Source of the DNA: Faucicola osloensis_B
Lineage (GTDB): Bacteria > Pseudomonadota > Gammaproteobacteria > Pseudomonadales > Moraxellaceae
Reading direction: 5' to 3'
Length of the DNA stretch: 64,000 nucleotides
Assembly (NCBI GenBank): GCA_964211495.1
Contig: CAXORL010000002.1
Location: 1 to 64,000, forward strand
Shown here: positions 35,121 through 44,514 of the stretch, piece by piece
Position numbering within the stretch: the first letter of the stretch is position 1
How the letters are laid out: the number at the start of each line of letters is the position of its first letter
Notes under the pieces: generated by a model
Seen by the model: only the letters and a program-made list of their open reading frames with translations
Databases searched by the model: none
What the model was told of the DNA's origin: nothing
Made by a program: the position numbers and the translations under genes

Positions 35121-37943
35121 TCAGACCATGTAATGATTGATGGCTTCGATGAGTTTTTGCTTATTGATAGGTTTGGTCAAAAAACTGTCCATGCCCGCTT
35201 CTAAACAGATATTTCTATCATCATCAGAATCGTTGGCAGTTAAGGCAACAATAGGCACACTATCTTTATTGAGACGAATAATACGTGTGGCTTCAATACC
35301 ATCTAAGATTGGCATACGACAGTCCATCAACACAAGTCCGATTCGCTGACGATTTTCACTGAGTAATTTAACCGCTTGCTCGCCATCATCGGCTACAAGA
35401 TAGCGATAACCCAAGGCTTCCAAATGCTTTTTGGCAATTTTTTGGTTAACGGGGTTGTCTTCTGCTATTAGTATCAATTTTTGACTAGAGTGATGCGCAT
35501 CGGTTGGGCTATCAACACTCGTTTGCCCATTATCAAATAATTGAATTGGTGTGTCTAATAAAACATTATAGTTATTAACGGGTGGTGGTGCGGATGCTAC
35601 GGTAACGCTAGAATGAGAGAGATTAGGGTACTGCTGCAAAAATTGCTTAAATGCCAGTTGTACAGGGAGATGGGTGTTGGTTTTTTCTTTTTTGATTTTT
35701 AACGCATATAGATGATTCACCTCCGCAATCAAGTGGCTTAAAGACGCAGGTTTTTGCAAATACCCATCAAATTGTAATTGGTGTTCGGGTGGCAAAGTTT
35801 TGGGGGATTCCATGCTTAAAATAATTTTAATCGCATCATTATAAAAATGAATATGATCTAATAAATGATTATTGGCTTTGAGTGCTACATCATCAATCAC
35901 AAAGACCGGCATCAAGCCTTGCAAATCAAGGTTATTAATCGTATCGATAACGGCTTCATCAATAGCTGTGAAGATATGGTGCGGCAATTCCACATAATTT
36001 AGCACTTTATTCACTCGCTCAAAGATAGAAAATGGCGAGATAATAATCAGTGTTACCCTTAAATTACCAGTTTTATATTGGTAAGCAGACTGCAGACTAA
36101 ACTTTGGAATCGGTAGAAATAGTTGGAATTCACTCCCTTGACCAAATTGACTTTCTAAATGAATAAACCCGCCCAACAAATGTGAAAAACTATTGGAAAT
36201 AGCTAAACCAAGCCCTGTACCGCCAAACTGCCGACTAATGGAATCATTGGCTTGTTCAAAATAAGAAAATAACTTTTGTTGGTCTTTTTCGCTAATACCT
36301 AAGCCGGTATCTTTTACGGATATTTTTAACCAATCTTTGCTGAAAGTGGTATTTTGGCTGGTTTTAGCCTTGATTAATGGGTGATGGCTATCGGTTTTAT
36401 CAACCGTGATAGCCACGTAGCCCTCTCGGGTGAATTTCACCGCATTGGTCAATAAGTTTAAAATAATTTGGCGTAATTTACCTTCATCACAATCAATAAA
36501 ACGGGGGGTAAGGGGATCCACAAAAATATACAGACTAATTTTTTGACGTCGGGCATTACCAAGCATCAGCTCAGTGGTTTGGCGTAGTAACTTCAAGAGA
36601 TCAATAGACGTGACATTGGTTTGTAGCTTGCCTGCGTCTAATTTGGCAACATCTAGCATATCATTGAGCAGTTGAATCATGGTCTGGCTAGATTGTTGCA
36701 AGGTTGCGATGGTTTCTTGTTGCTCGCTATTAAACTGCGCTTTATCTTCAGCAAGTAAATCTATCATGCCAACTAGACCACTGAGTGGGGTACGTAATTC
36801 ATGTCCCACTACCGCCCACATTTTATTAAAACTGGTTAATTTATCGGCAGTAAATTTATCTTCGACCCACGCTTTTTGCAGTTTATCATGATAATCAGTG
36901 GTATCTTCTAAGCCACAGCTATAACCTTGTAATTGACCAAAACGGTTATAATACGGGGTAATTCGTAAATCAAAATACAGATTTCGCTGTAGATTGGTCA
37001 CAGGTAAAGTAGCATAAGTCTGAATATTCTCGAGCGAACTTAGTAGCTGCTGTGTGGTTTTATTGGCACCGGTGATAAAGTCACTGAGAATATACATCGA
37101 CCCCTGTTGAAACGGGGTATAAAACACTTGCGAAAATTTATGGTTAAAGTACACAATCCGACCATTTCTGCTCATGATAAATAGCAAAATTGGAGAAGTA
37201 TCAATCAAAATATTTTGTCGATAAGTTAACTCGCGAACCTTATCATAATATTGCCCCATCTTATAAGCATATCGGTTAAACAGCTGAGCCAAATAGAGCG
37301 GTTCAGGGTGGTTACGAAACTCATGAAGCTTGGCAGGCTGATAACCTTCACTAATTTGCAATTGCAAATTTTGGGCATAATCGAGAAATTTATACCAAAC
37401 CTCGTAAGTCTTTCGCAGCTGAATCATCACATATAAAAATAGGCAAAGCCCTAGTAGCAGCGGCAGCAAATAGATAGGGTTGGCAAAATTACTCCAAAGT
37501 GGGAAGTATTGTACTTTAACGTATAGGCGGTAACCCTCTGCCAGATTCTGCCAAACTTCAAAGCCACGACCATCATAAAATATTTTATTGCTTTGTTTGG
37601 CAGATATCGTCCAATTCGGTAAGGCGTCAGAGAAATCGTTATGGTTGTTTTTGACGACGGTAGTATCACCCGTAGGTTCAAAGACAATCAACTGATAATT
37701 TTTGATGGCTTCATGTTGGTCTAAATTAACCTGATGCCAATCGTGCTCACCGTGGGTAATTTTATGATTGAGTTTATCAACCAGTTCAATGAGGTAGCTT
37801 TTACCAAGCTGCTGTTGCTGCTGCAACGCATAAAGCCAAAGCAGTCCATAACCTGCCACTATTAGTATCAGCTCGATAGCCACCAAGGTTATGATAAGTC
37901 GCCGAGCTGCTGGGCGATTGTAGAGAGAAAACTGGTTTGACAC
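35121..37943 (-). CDS. Hybrid sensor histidine kinase with pseudo-receiver and receiver domains
   Basis: Inner-membrane two-component sensor of 940 residues. Membrane helices lie at about 14-40 and 155-176, with a periplasmic sensor between them. A PAS-like domain (about 243-350) precedes the HisKA domain with phospho-acceptor His381 (VGHELRTPLSG). The ATPase domain has N box Asn500, DTGLGI (545-550) and GGTGLGL (574-580). Residues about 628-745 resemble a receiver fold but lack a clear phospho-acceptor Asp. A true receiver (822-940) has Glu828-Asp829, Asp874 and Lys924. No Hpt domain or partner regulator is adjacent. The layout recalls BarA/GacS, which usually carry an Hpt domain. The signal is unknown. 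Confidence 0.92.
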   Translation of the reverse strand: MSNQFSLYNRPAARRLIITLVAIELILIVAGYGLLWLYALQQQQQLGKSYLIELVDKLNHKITHGEHDWHQVNLDQHEAIKNYQLIVFEPTGDTTVVKNNHNDFSDALPNWTISAKQSNKIFYDGRGFEVWQNLAEGYRLYVKVQYFPLWSNFANPIYLLPLLLGLCLFLYVMIQLRKTYEVWYKFLDYAQNLQLQISEGYQPAKLHEFRNHPEPLYLAQLFNRYAYKMGQYYDKVRELTYRQNILIDTSPILLFIMSRNGRIVYFNHKFSQVFYTPFQQGSMYILSDFITGANKTTQQLLSSLENIQTYATLPVTNLQRNLYFDLRITPYYNRFGQLQGYSCGLEDTTDYHDKLQKAWVEDKFTADKLTSFNKMWAVVGHELRTPLSGLVGMIDLLAEDKAQFNSEQQETIATLQQSSQTMIQLLNDMLDVAKLDAGKLQTNVTSIDLLKLLRQTTELMLGNARRQKISLYIFVDPLTPRFIDCDEGKLRQIILNLLTNAVKFTREGYVAITVDKTDSHHPLIKAKTSQNTTFSKDWLKISVKDTGLGISEKDQQKLFSYFEQANDSISRQFGGTGLGLAISNSFSHLLGGFIHLESQFGQGSEFQLFLPIPKFSLQSAYQYKTGNLRVTLIIISPFSIFERVNKVLNYVELPHHIFTAIDEAVIDTINNLDLQGLMPVFVIDDVALKANNHLLDHIHFYNDAIKIILSMESPKTLPPEHQLQFDGYLQKPASLSHLIAEVNHLYALKIKKEKTNTHLPVQLAFKQFLQQYPNLSHSSVTVASAPPPVNNYNVLLDTPIQLFDNGQTSVDSPTDAHHSSQKLILIAEDNPVNQKIAKKHLEALGYRYLVADDGEQAVKLLSENRQRIGLVLMDCRMPILDGIEATRIIRLNKDSVPIVALTANDSDDDRNICLEAGMDSFLTKPINKQKLIEAINHYMV

Positions 37944-38079
37944 AGCGTGATATACCCAATAAAGAAAACGGTCAATGAAGGTAAAAGAAAAAAACCCATC
38001 ATCACAATGCTAGATTTAAGTATTGTGCCAATTCATATTATAATAGCAGAAATTTATTGTATTTAAGACGAAATTTATC

Positions 38080-39096
38080 ATGTCTCAAACCCCGCTTAGG
38101 GTTGTATTTGCTGGTACGCCCGAATTTGCTAAAGTCGCTTTACAAGCACTCATCAGTCACCAAAAAGCCCTTAATATTGACATTGTGGCAGTCTATACAC
38201 AACCTGACCGCAAATCTGGTCGTGGGCAAAAAATTAACGCATCGCCCGTCAAAGCCCTTGCCTTGGCAAATAACATTGCGGTGGAACAACCCGAAAGCTT
38301 TAGCCTAAAATCAGCCAATGGGAGTGTTTCACGTGAAACACTTAAACACTATCGACCCGATGTGATGATAGTGGCGGCTTATGGATTGATTTTACCGCTT
38401 GGGGTACTGAATACCCCAAAATTTGGCTGTATCAATATTCATGGCTCATTATTGCCACGCTGGCGCGGTGCAGCGCCCATTCAGCGTGCGATTTTAGCAG
38501 GTGACGACACTACAGGTATTACCATTATGCAAATGGCGCAGGGACTCGATACGGGCGATATGCTGTATAAAATAGAATGCCCAATCACTGACACCGATAC
38601 CACCCAACTACTGCATGACAAATTAGCCAAATTAGGCGGTGAAGCCATTGTCACGGTGTTGTCTGATTTAGAAAACTATCAACAAAAAGCCGAAAAACAA
38701 GATGACGCTTTGGCTAGTTATGCCGAGAAAATCACCACAGCAGAGGGTGAGATTAATTGGCAAAATGATGCTATCAGTATTCAGCGTCAAATCCGTGCGT
38801 TAAATGCCTTTACCTATCTTGATGAAAACAAAGACCCCAATCAGCGTATCAAAATAATAGAAGCAGCGCCCATTAAACTCGACCAACAGACCCATGAACC
38901 TGCAGGTAAAATCGTCAGTGTGGGTCGAAATGCAATTTTGGTCGCCTGTGGCAAAAACGCGACCAACCACCAACATCAGGGTGTACAACATCTGATTAAT
39001 ATCACCCAAATGCAGTGGCCAGGTGGTAAGCCGTTAACCGCTGAGCAAATTGCCAATGGAGATAAACTCAACGATGGTGATATTTTTCACTCATAA
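38080..39096 (+). CDS. fmt: Methionyl-tRNA formyltransferase
   Basis: Transfers a formyl group from 10-formyl-THF to initiator Met-tRNA. The 338-residue protein has the N-terminal formyltransferase domain (VFAGTPEFAKVALQAL, then CINIHGSLLPRWRGAAPIQRAI with the catalytic His and the SLLPxxRG loop, AQGLDTGDML) and a C-terminal OB-fold domain. It is followed after 15 bases by rsmB, a standard pair; def is elsewhere (6.5 kb). A perfect parS-like palindrome (38325-38340) lies in a variable surface segment, read as VSRET, just before the conserved YRPDVMIVAAYG. Confidence 0.97.
   Translation: MSQTPLRVVFAGTPEFAKVALQALISHQKALNIDIVAVYTQPDRKSGRGQKINASPVKALALANNIAVEQPESFSLKSANGSVSRETLKHYRPDVMIVAAYGLILPLGVLNTPKFGCINIHGSLLPRWRGAAPIQRAILAGDDTTGITIMQMAQGLDTGDMLYKIECPITDTDTTQLLHDKLAKLGGEAIVTVLSDLENYQQKAEKQDDALASYAEKITTAEGEINWQNDAISIQRQIRALNAFTYLDENKDPNQRIKIIEAAPIKLDQQTHEPAGKIVSVGRNAILVACGKNATNHQHQGVQHLINITQMQWPGGKPLTAEQIANGDKLNDGDIFHS
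38326..38339. promoter_or_regulatory. parS-like site 8 (perfect)
   Basis: GTTTCACGTGAAAC within the full palindrome TGTTTCACGTGAAACA (38325-38340), inside fmt. Confidence 0.85.
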
Positions 39097-39111
39097 CCAA
39101 TTAGGCACATC

Positions 39112-40464
39112 ATGACCCAATTACATTCTCAGCTTAACACTCGCGCCAAAGTTGTCGCCACCCTCGAGCGTATCCAACAAGGCGAGTCATTGGCTAGCTT
39201 GCTTGACCCATTACTCAACCAAGTGAGCGAAAAAGACAAAGGCTTTGCCCATGAATTATTGCTTGGCACGCTGCGTCAATGGTGGGCACTCGCTCGTATT
39301 GGTGAAAGCTTGATTGAGCATGAAGTCACTGACAAAGGCGTATGGGCAGCACTCAATATCGGACTGTACCAACTGCTGTACATGGATACGCCAGATTACG
39401 CGGCGATTGGTGAAACAGTCGAAGCAGTCAAACAATTGGATAAAGGTTACGGTGCTGGACTTATCAATGCCATACTGCGAAAGGTGCAAAAAAACCCTGC
39501 CAAATTTGCCAAGAAAATTGAGAAAAACCACAGTCTACCTAATTGGCTTGCCAAACAGCTCAAACAGGATTGGGGTGAATACTATGCCGAGCTTGGACAA
39601 GCGCTTCGCCAACCGGCGCCCATATTCTTACGCGTCAATCGCAAATTTTGTAGTGTAGAGGATTATGCCGATATATTAACCCAACAAGGTATCGGGTTTG
39701 CCCTAGTGTCCATTGGCTTTGAGGAGGTGCAAACCATTCAACTCACTGACGCTATAAGAATCACCGATTTGCCTAAATTTGCCGAAGGATGGGTCAGTGT
39801 GCAAGACAGACATGCCCAGTTATCAGCACATATTTTGGCAAGCCTCGCCTTGGATAAATCTTTGACGGTACTAGATGCTTGCACTGCACCTGGGGGTAAA
39901 CTGGCGCATTTATTAGAGCTTGATCAGTCAAAAACGTTTCACGTGAAACATCAAAATATCGCGCATGTAATCGCTTTAGACAACGATGAAAAACGTTTAC
40001 AACGGGTCAGCCAAAACCTTGAGCGTTTGCAATTAAACCAAGAAAATGTACAATTGGTATGTGATGATGCTACAACGTTTCAAGCAGATACCCAATTTGA
40101 TGTGATAGTGCTTGATGCACCTTGTACCGCAACGGGTGTGATTCGCCGCCATCCTGATATCGCACTGCTACGCACCGAACAAGATGTGGGGCAAACTGCC
40201 GCGTTACAAGCCAATATTTTAGCCAACTGTTGGCATAATTTAGCCGATAATGGTTATCTACTCTATATCACTTGCTCGATGTTAAAAGCAGAGAATGAAG
40301 ACCAATTACAAGCGTTTTTAGCCACACACAAAGCGGCGCAAATCGTGGATTTTAGCCTTAATTTATCTAACCAAATCAAACGGGACATCGGCTATCAATG
40401 CTTGCCGCTTCATCAAAACGATGGCGATGGCTTTTATTATGCCTTACTGCAAAAACGTGGCTAA
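39112..40464 (+). CDS. rsmB: 16S rRNA (cytosine-967 C5) methyltransferase RsmB
   Basis: SAM-dependent methyltransferase modifying C967 of 16S rRNA. The 450-residue protein has an N-terminal NusB-like RNA-binding domain (about 1-140) and a C-terminal Rossmann methyltransferase domain. The SAM-binding motif is LDACTAPGGKLAHLL; the two catalytic-cysteine regions are DAPCTATGVIRRHPDI and YITCSML. It lies 15 bases after fmt and is probably co-transcribed. A parS-like 14-mer (39936-39949), read as FHVKH, lies right after the SAM motif in a loop that varies in length between homologs. Confidence 0.96.
   Translation: MTQLHSQLNTRAKVVATLERIQQGESLASLLDPLLNQVSEKDKGFAHELLLGTLRQWWALARIGESLIEHEVTDKGVWAALNIGLYQLLYMDTPDYAAIGETVEAVKQLDKGYGAGLINAILRKVQKNPAKFAKKIEKNHSLPNWLAKQLKQDWGEYYAELGQALRQPAPIFLRVNRKFCSVEDYADILTQQGIGFALVSIGFEEVQTIQLTDAIRITDLPKFAEGWVSVQDRHAQLSAHILASLALDKSLTVLDACTAPGGKLAHLLELDQSKTFHVKHQNIAHVIALDNDEKRLQRVSQNLERLQLNQENVQLVCDDATTFQADTQFDVIVLDAPCTATGVIRRHPDIALLRTEQDVGQTAALQANILANCWHNLADNGYLLYITCSMLKAENEDQLQAFLATHKAAQIVDFSLNLSNQIKRDIGYQCLPLHQNDGDGFYYALLQKRG
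39936..39949. promoter_or_regulatory. parS-like site 9
   Basis: GTTTCACGTGAAAC, perfect 14-bp core, inside rsmB. Confidence 0.8.
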
Positions 40465-40532
40465 AAAATTGGCATTCATCGCAATGCTAGGTTTATGCTA
40501 AACTGCATGAAATTGATTAAATGGATGGAAAG

Positions 40533-41948
40533 ATGAACTATATCAGCACCCGTGGCAAAACGGCCCCTATGCAATTTAGTGATGTGTTACTGATGGGACT
40601 TGCCCCAGACGGCGGCTTAATGCTACCTGAAGAATACCCACAGATTGATGAAGCAACCCTCACCCAATGGCGCACTTTAAGCTACCCTGAGCTTGCCTTT
40701 GAAATCATGCAATTATTCGCCACCGATATCCCAAAAGACGATTTAAAAACACTGATTGATAAAACTTACACCGTACAAGCATTTGGCAATCCCGATATCA
40801 CCCCTGTTCGCACGCTCAAAGATGGCATCAAAATCATCGAGTTATCAAACGGTCCAACACTGGCATTTAAAGATATCGCCATGCAGTTTTTGGGCAATGC
40901 TTTTGAATATGTGTTAAAGAAAAAAAATGAACGTCTGACCATCATCGGCGCCACATCAGGCGATACAGGCTCAGCGGCTGAATATGCGCTGCGTGGCAAA
41001 GACAATATCGAAGTGTTCATGATGTCACCCCATGGCAAAATGAGTGAATTCCAGCGCGCACAAATGTATAGCCTCGATGACAAAAATATCCATAACATCG
41101 CCATCAAAGGTATGTTCGATGACTGCCAAGATATCGTAAAAGCACTGCAGCAAGATGCCGAATTTAAAGCCAAATACAGCCTTGGGACTGTCAACTCTAT
41201 TAACTGGGGTCGTATCCTCGCGCAAATCGTCTACTATTTTAAAGGTTACTTTGCCAGCACCACTGACAATAGCCAAAAGGTCAGTTTCTGCGTGCCATCG
41301 GGTAACTTTGGTAATATCTGCGCGGGACATATTGCCCGTGAAATGGGATTACCCATCGAGCGTTTAATCGTTGCCACCAACGAAAACGACGTTCTGCACG
41401 ACTTTTTTACTACTGGCAAATATAGCCCGCGTACCGCTGACAAGACTTATGTGACATCAAGCCCGTCGATGGATATTTCAAAAGCGTCGAATTTTGAGCG
41501 TTTTGTGTACCTGCTCGCTGAGAAAAATGGCGAAAAAATCCATACGCTTTGGCAGGATGTCAACGCAGGTAAAGGCTTTGATATGTCGGATTTGATGGCA
41601 AATATCAATGGCAAATATGGCTTTGCATCGGGTAAATCAACGCATGCCGACCGTATCGCCACGATCAAACAAGTGTATGCCGAAGACAATCAGCTAATTG
41701 ACCCGCATACCGCTGATGGGATAAAAGTGGCTCGTGAAGTACGCAAAGAGGGTGAAGTCATTGTGTGCGCTGAAACCGCCTTGCCAGCCAAATTTGCCGA
41801 GACCATCACCGAAGCTGTCGGTCAACTTGACATTCCCCGTCCCAAACATACCGATAATATCGAAAGCTTGGCGCAGTATGTGACTGTGCTTGATAATGAT
41901 GCAAATTTGGTGCGTGCGCAAATTGAACAGTTTGTCGTAGCCAAATAA
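40533..41948 (+). CDS. thrC: Threonine synthase
   Basis: PLP enzyme converting O-phosphohomoserine to threonine. The 471-residue protein is the long bacterial/fungal type with N-terminal MNYISTRGKTAPMQFSDVLLMGLAPDGGL. The PLP-lysine motif is GPTLAFKDIAMQFLGN; ATSGDTGSAAEYAL and the phosphate-binding SGNFGN segment are also present. The ATG at 40533 is chosen because GGAAAG precedes it; an in-frame ATG lies 12 bases upstream. It follows rsmB by about 70 bases. thrA and thrB are not adjacent. Confidence 0.96.
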   Translation: MNYISTRGKTAPMQFSDVLLMGLAPDGGLMLPEEYPQIDEATLTQWRTLSYPELAFEIMQLFATDIPKDDLKTLIDKTYTVQAFGNPDITPVRTLKDGIKIIELSNGPTLAFKDIAMQFLGNAFEYVLKKKNERLTIIGATSGDTGSAAEYALRGKDNIEVFMMSPHGKMSEFQRAQMYSLDDKNIHNIAIKGMFDDCQDIVKALQQDAEFKAKYSLGTVNSINWGRILAQIVYYFKGYFASTTDNSQKVSFCVPSGNFGNICAGHIAREMGLPIERLIVATNENDVLHDFFTTGKYSPRTADKTYVTSSPSMDISKASNFERFVYLLAEKNGEKIHTLWQDVNAGKGFDMSDLMANINGKYGFASGKSTHADRIATIKQVYAEDNQLIDPHTADGIKVAREVRKEGEVIVCAETALPAKFAETITEAVGQLDIPRPKHTDNIESLAQYVTVLDNDANLVRAQIEQFVVAK

Positions 41949-41986
41949 TCGCTATCTAATAAATTGGCTAATAAATTGACTCAAAT

Positions 41987-42022
41987 AAAAGCCTTTTAAT
42001 TTGCTAGTTAAAAGGCTTTTTT
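41987..42022. terminator. Bidirectional terminator thrC / enoyl-CoA hydratase gene
   Basis: A 13-bp perfect stem (41987-41999 with 42008-42020) of AAAAGCCTTTTAA and its complement lies between convergent genes, with T runs on both strands. Confidence 0.85.
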
Positions 42023-42043
42023 GCATTATTGTTCTTTTTTGCT

Positions 42044-42790
42044 CTACTGTTTATGGACAAATTTGCGCAGTATCGCTTTGACTTCATCCGTCTGTAGACG
42101 GTTACTAAAGTGAGTATTTTCTTGTTGGATACGCGCTAGGATTTCTGTGGCATTACGCATTAAGTCTTTGGTTTGTCGTACCGATAGCACCGATTTTTTG
42201 GCAAGCGTTTCTGCTTTTTGGCGCGCCGTGCTTAGTACCTCATCACTATTAGCAAAAGCTTGGTTGGCTAAGCCCAATTCAACCGCCTGTTTACCTGTAA
42301 TTTTTTCACCCATCACAAACACCTCAAAGGCACGCTGATAACCAATTTTTTGCGTCAGTAAAAGGGTCGAACCTGCTTCTGGCACCAGAGATAAATCCAC
42401 AAATGGGGCTAATAATTTGGCGTTTTCTACGATATACACCAAATCACAATGAAGTAGTAGCGTCAAGCCAATGCCAACGCCTGAGCCTGTCACCGCTGCC
42501 ACGATGGGTTTGGGATAATCGCCCAAAAACTGCACGAAATCTAACGCATTAAGCTCGGCATTATCGTTTTCAGCTTTGTTTAAAAAATCGACAAGATCAT
42601 TGCCTGCGGTAAAAAAATCACCGGTTGACGTAAATAAAATCACTCGAATATTATCGTCACTTTTTGCCTGTTCCATCGCGCTTTGTACAGCTTGGTACAT
42701 GGCATTGGTTAGGGCATTTTTTTTATCAGCACGATTAAATTGGATTTCTAAAACGCCATTTTGCGTGTGAAAATTGACAAGTTGTTCCAT
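42044..42790 (-). CDS. Enoyl-CoA hydratase/isomerase family protein
   Basis: Crotonase-superfamily protein of 248 residues, probably acting on acyl-CoA thioesters. Oxyanion-hole segments are RVILFTSTGDFFTAGNDL and PIVAAVTGSGVGIGLTLLLH. An acidic residue in SLVPEAGSTLLL is the likely catalytic one. Only one of the two typical hydratase glutamates is obvious, so isomerase activity is possible; the substrate is unknown. The start is supported by AAGGTAAAC. It stands alone between convergent thrC and the GlsB-type gene, with an 11-bp-period duplication 30 bases upstream. Confidence 0.88.
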   Translation of the reverse strand: MEQLVNFHTQNGVLEIQFNRADKKNALTNAMYQAVQSAMEQAKSDDNIRVILFTSTGDFFTAGNDLVDFLNKAENDNAELNALDFVQFLGDYPKPIVAAVTGSGVGIGLTLLLHCDLVYIVENAKLLAPFVDLSLVPEAGSTLLLTQKIGYQRAFEVFVMGEKITGKQAVELGLANQAFANSDEVLSTARQKAETLAKKSVLSVRQTKDLMRNATEILARIQQENTHFSNRLQTDEVKAILRKFVHKQ

Positions 42791-42819
42791 GAAAGTGTTT
42801 ACCTTAGTATCTCATCAGT

Positions 42820-42840
42820 GTCTAGTAGGGGTCTAGTAGG
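42820..42840. repeat. Tandem duplication upstream of the enoyl-CoA hydratase gene
   Basis: GTCTAGTAGG occurs at 42820-42829 and 42831-42840 (period 11), 30 bases upstream of the start. A weaker third copy may follow (TATCTGGTGC). Confidence 0.75.
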
Positions 42841-42996
42841 TATCTGGTGCTAAAAACCAAGTCAACAATATAGCATCATTCTAAGCTGAGATTCTAAAAT
42901 TAGTAAGACAATGACGGCAAAAAAAATGAAATTGAAAAAATTTAAAGCCAAAATGCCAAGCGTTAGATACTATGCGTTCAGAAAATTTTAGCCAAT

Positions 42997-43027
42997 AAAA
43001 AAGGCATTTAAATTAAATGCCTTTTTT
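42997..43027 (-). terminator. Terminator of the GlsB-type gene
   Basis: A 14-bp perfect stem (42997-43010 with 43014-43027) of AAAAAAGGCATTTA and its complement lies just past the stop on the minus strand. Confidence 0.85.
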
Positions 43028-43070
43028 TAATTGATTTTTTAAATTGATTGCATAGTTAACTAATACAGTA

Positions 43071-43328
43071 TTAACCAATACGGCGTTTACCCGTCGCTAG
43101 TTCATAAACGAATAGCACAATAATGGCACCAATGACTGAGAAAATTAGACCAGTAAAGCCACCATTGGCATTCATACCTAGCATACCTGCTAAGAAGCCG
43201 CCTACTAACGCACCAATGATACCCAGTACAATGGTAAGAATCCAACCCATTGCGTCCGCACCTGGCTTGATAGCACGTGCGATAACACCAACGATAAGAC
43301 CCATGATAATCATATAAATAAAGCTCAT
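43071..43328 (-). CDS. GlsB/YeaQ/YmgE family stress-response membrane protein
   Basis: Small inner-membrane protein of 85 residues with three hydrophobic helices: IYMIIMGLIVGVIARAI, GWILTIVLGIIGALVGGFLAG and LIFSVIGAIIVLFVYEL. It also has the family's GADAMGW turn and glycine-rich packing. Members are often induced by envelope or general stress but have no proven molecular function. A good ribosome-binding site (TTAGGAGTGTT) precedes the start. Monocistronic with its own terminator. Confidence 0.92.
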   Translation of the reverse strand: MSFIYMIIMGLIVGVIARAIKPGADAMGWILTIVLGIIGALVGGFLAGMLGMNANGGFTGLIFSVIGAIIVLFVYELATGKRRIG

Positions 43329-43587
43329 TTTAACACTCCTAATTTTTTAACTTGTCTAATTTTTAAATTATTTTGTTGACTAATCGATTGGCAGGCGTTA
43401 CAGCGCTAAATCGTTATATTTATGGTTTTAACTAATAACTGCCTCTCTGATGACTGGTATTTTATAGACAAGCTATCAGCAGTTAAAATGTTGGTTTGTT
43501 AATTATGTAAGTTCTCTTTGAAGTATTAAGAGGATTTTTTATTTAATGTAATGCTATGTTAGTAGACACGATTAAATGTAAGTTCCG
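43329..43587. other. Intergenic region GlsB-type gene / parA-like gene
   Basis: 259 AT-rich bases upstream of the GlsB-type gene and downstream of the ParA-family gene. CTAATTTTTTAA and CTAATTTTTAAA (43339 and 43356) form another imperfect direct repeat near the start. No gene or hairpin was recognised. Confidence 0.4.
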
Positions 43588-44430
43588 TTACCTAGATTCG
43601 ATTTCTTGATAAAGCGCAGCGTATTGTTGGGTGAGTTTATGTTTAGCGTCCAAATAAATCAGCGGCAAACTTTGATGATGAGATTGTTTCATGATAATCG
43701 AAGGGCTAAGTTTGGTGTCATACACAGGATAGCCTTCATTGACCAACGTTTGTACCACTTCTTTGGGTAAATTGGCACGTGGGTCAAACTGATTGACAAT
43801 GATACCTTCAATTAACAAGTCACTATTATGGTCTTGGCGCGTCTCTAAGATATTTTGCACCAAGGTTTGCAGCGCGCGTTTGGAGAAAATATCACAATCA
43901 AACGGGACGATGACACGATCAGCTGCGATCAATGCCGACAAAGTAAAAAAGTTAAACGCCGGTGGCGTATCAATGTAGACCCGATCAAACTGCTGCGTTA
44001 AAAGGTTTAAGCCGTCTTTTAATTTATAAATTTTATGTTTGCTTTCAAGGGGCTGTAAAATATCGGCAAGCATGGGACTGGCTGGAATCAGTGATAAATT
44101 ATCAAATCGGGTGGTGTGAATGCAGTGCTCCAATCCTTGATTGCGACTACCTGTCATACCGCCAAATGGAAATGCAAACATCATCGGCATGGGGCTAGAC
44201 GTCGCTTGCAGGGTTTGCGAAAAGAAATTTTCAATATTGGGCTCGGTGATATGCGCGGGATGAATGTCTGTGGCAGCATCGCCGATGATATATTGGGTAG
44301 CGTTGCACTGTGGGTCAAGGTCGATGAGTAAAGTACGCAAACCTTGATGGGCACTCATCGCGGCAAGATTGACAGCAATGCTGGATTTACCAACACCGCC
44401 TTTTTGATTAAAAATGACTCGGGTAAGCAT
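43588..44430 (-). CDS. Orphan ParA/MinD-family ATPase
   Basis: ParA-type ATPase of 280 residues. The deviant Walker A motif KGGVGKSS (10-17), switch I-like DLDPQCNATQY (37-47) and Walker B DTPP (154-157) are present, as are VPFDCD and GIIVNQFDPRANLPKEV. These point to a dimerising cargo- or chromosome-positioning ATPase. There is no N-terminal DNA-binding extension and no parB next to it, so it may be an orphan ParA used for another cargo rather than the chromosome-segregation ParA. It lies 84 bases downstream of mpl on the same strand. Orphan ParA genes occur in Moraxellaceae, but I cannot assign a cargo. Confidence 0.88.
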   Translation of the reverse strand: MLTRVIFNQKGGVGKSSIAVNLAAMSAHQGLRTLLIDLDPQCNATQYIIGDAATDIHPAHITEPNIENFFSQTLQATSSPMPMMFAFPFGGMTGSRNQGLEHCIHTTRFDNLSLIPASPMLADILQPLESKHKIYKLKDGLNLLTQQFDRVYIDTPPAFNFFTLSALIAADRVIVPFDCDIFSKRALQTLVQNILETRQDHNSDLLIEGIIVNQFDPRANLPKEVVQTLVNEGYPVYDTKLSPSIIMKQSHHQSLPLIYLDAKHKLTQQYAALYQEIESR

Positions 44431-44514
44431 TGTGTAACCTAATATTTGTGCAAGTAATCATGAGTATGCTAAAAAATCACGATTTTTGCTAGCAAATTTA
44501 CAAGGTTAAAACAG

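Noticed and set aside
40766..41194. Minus-strand open frame opposite thrC
   Set aside because: It lies entirely inside the conserved thrC gene and has no ribosome-binding site or family pattern.
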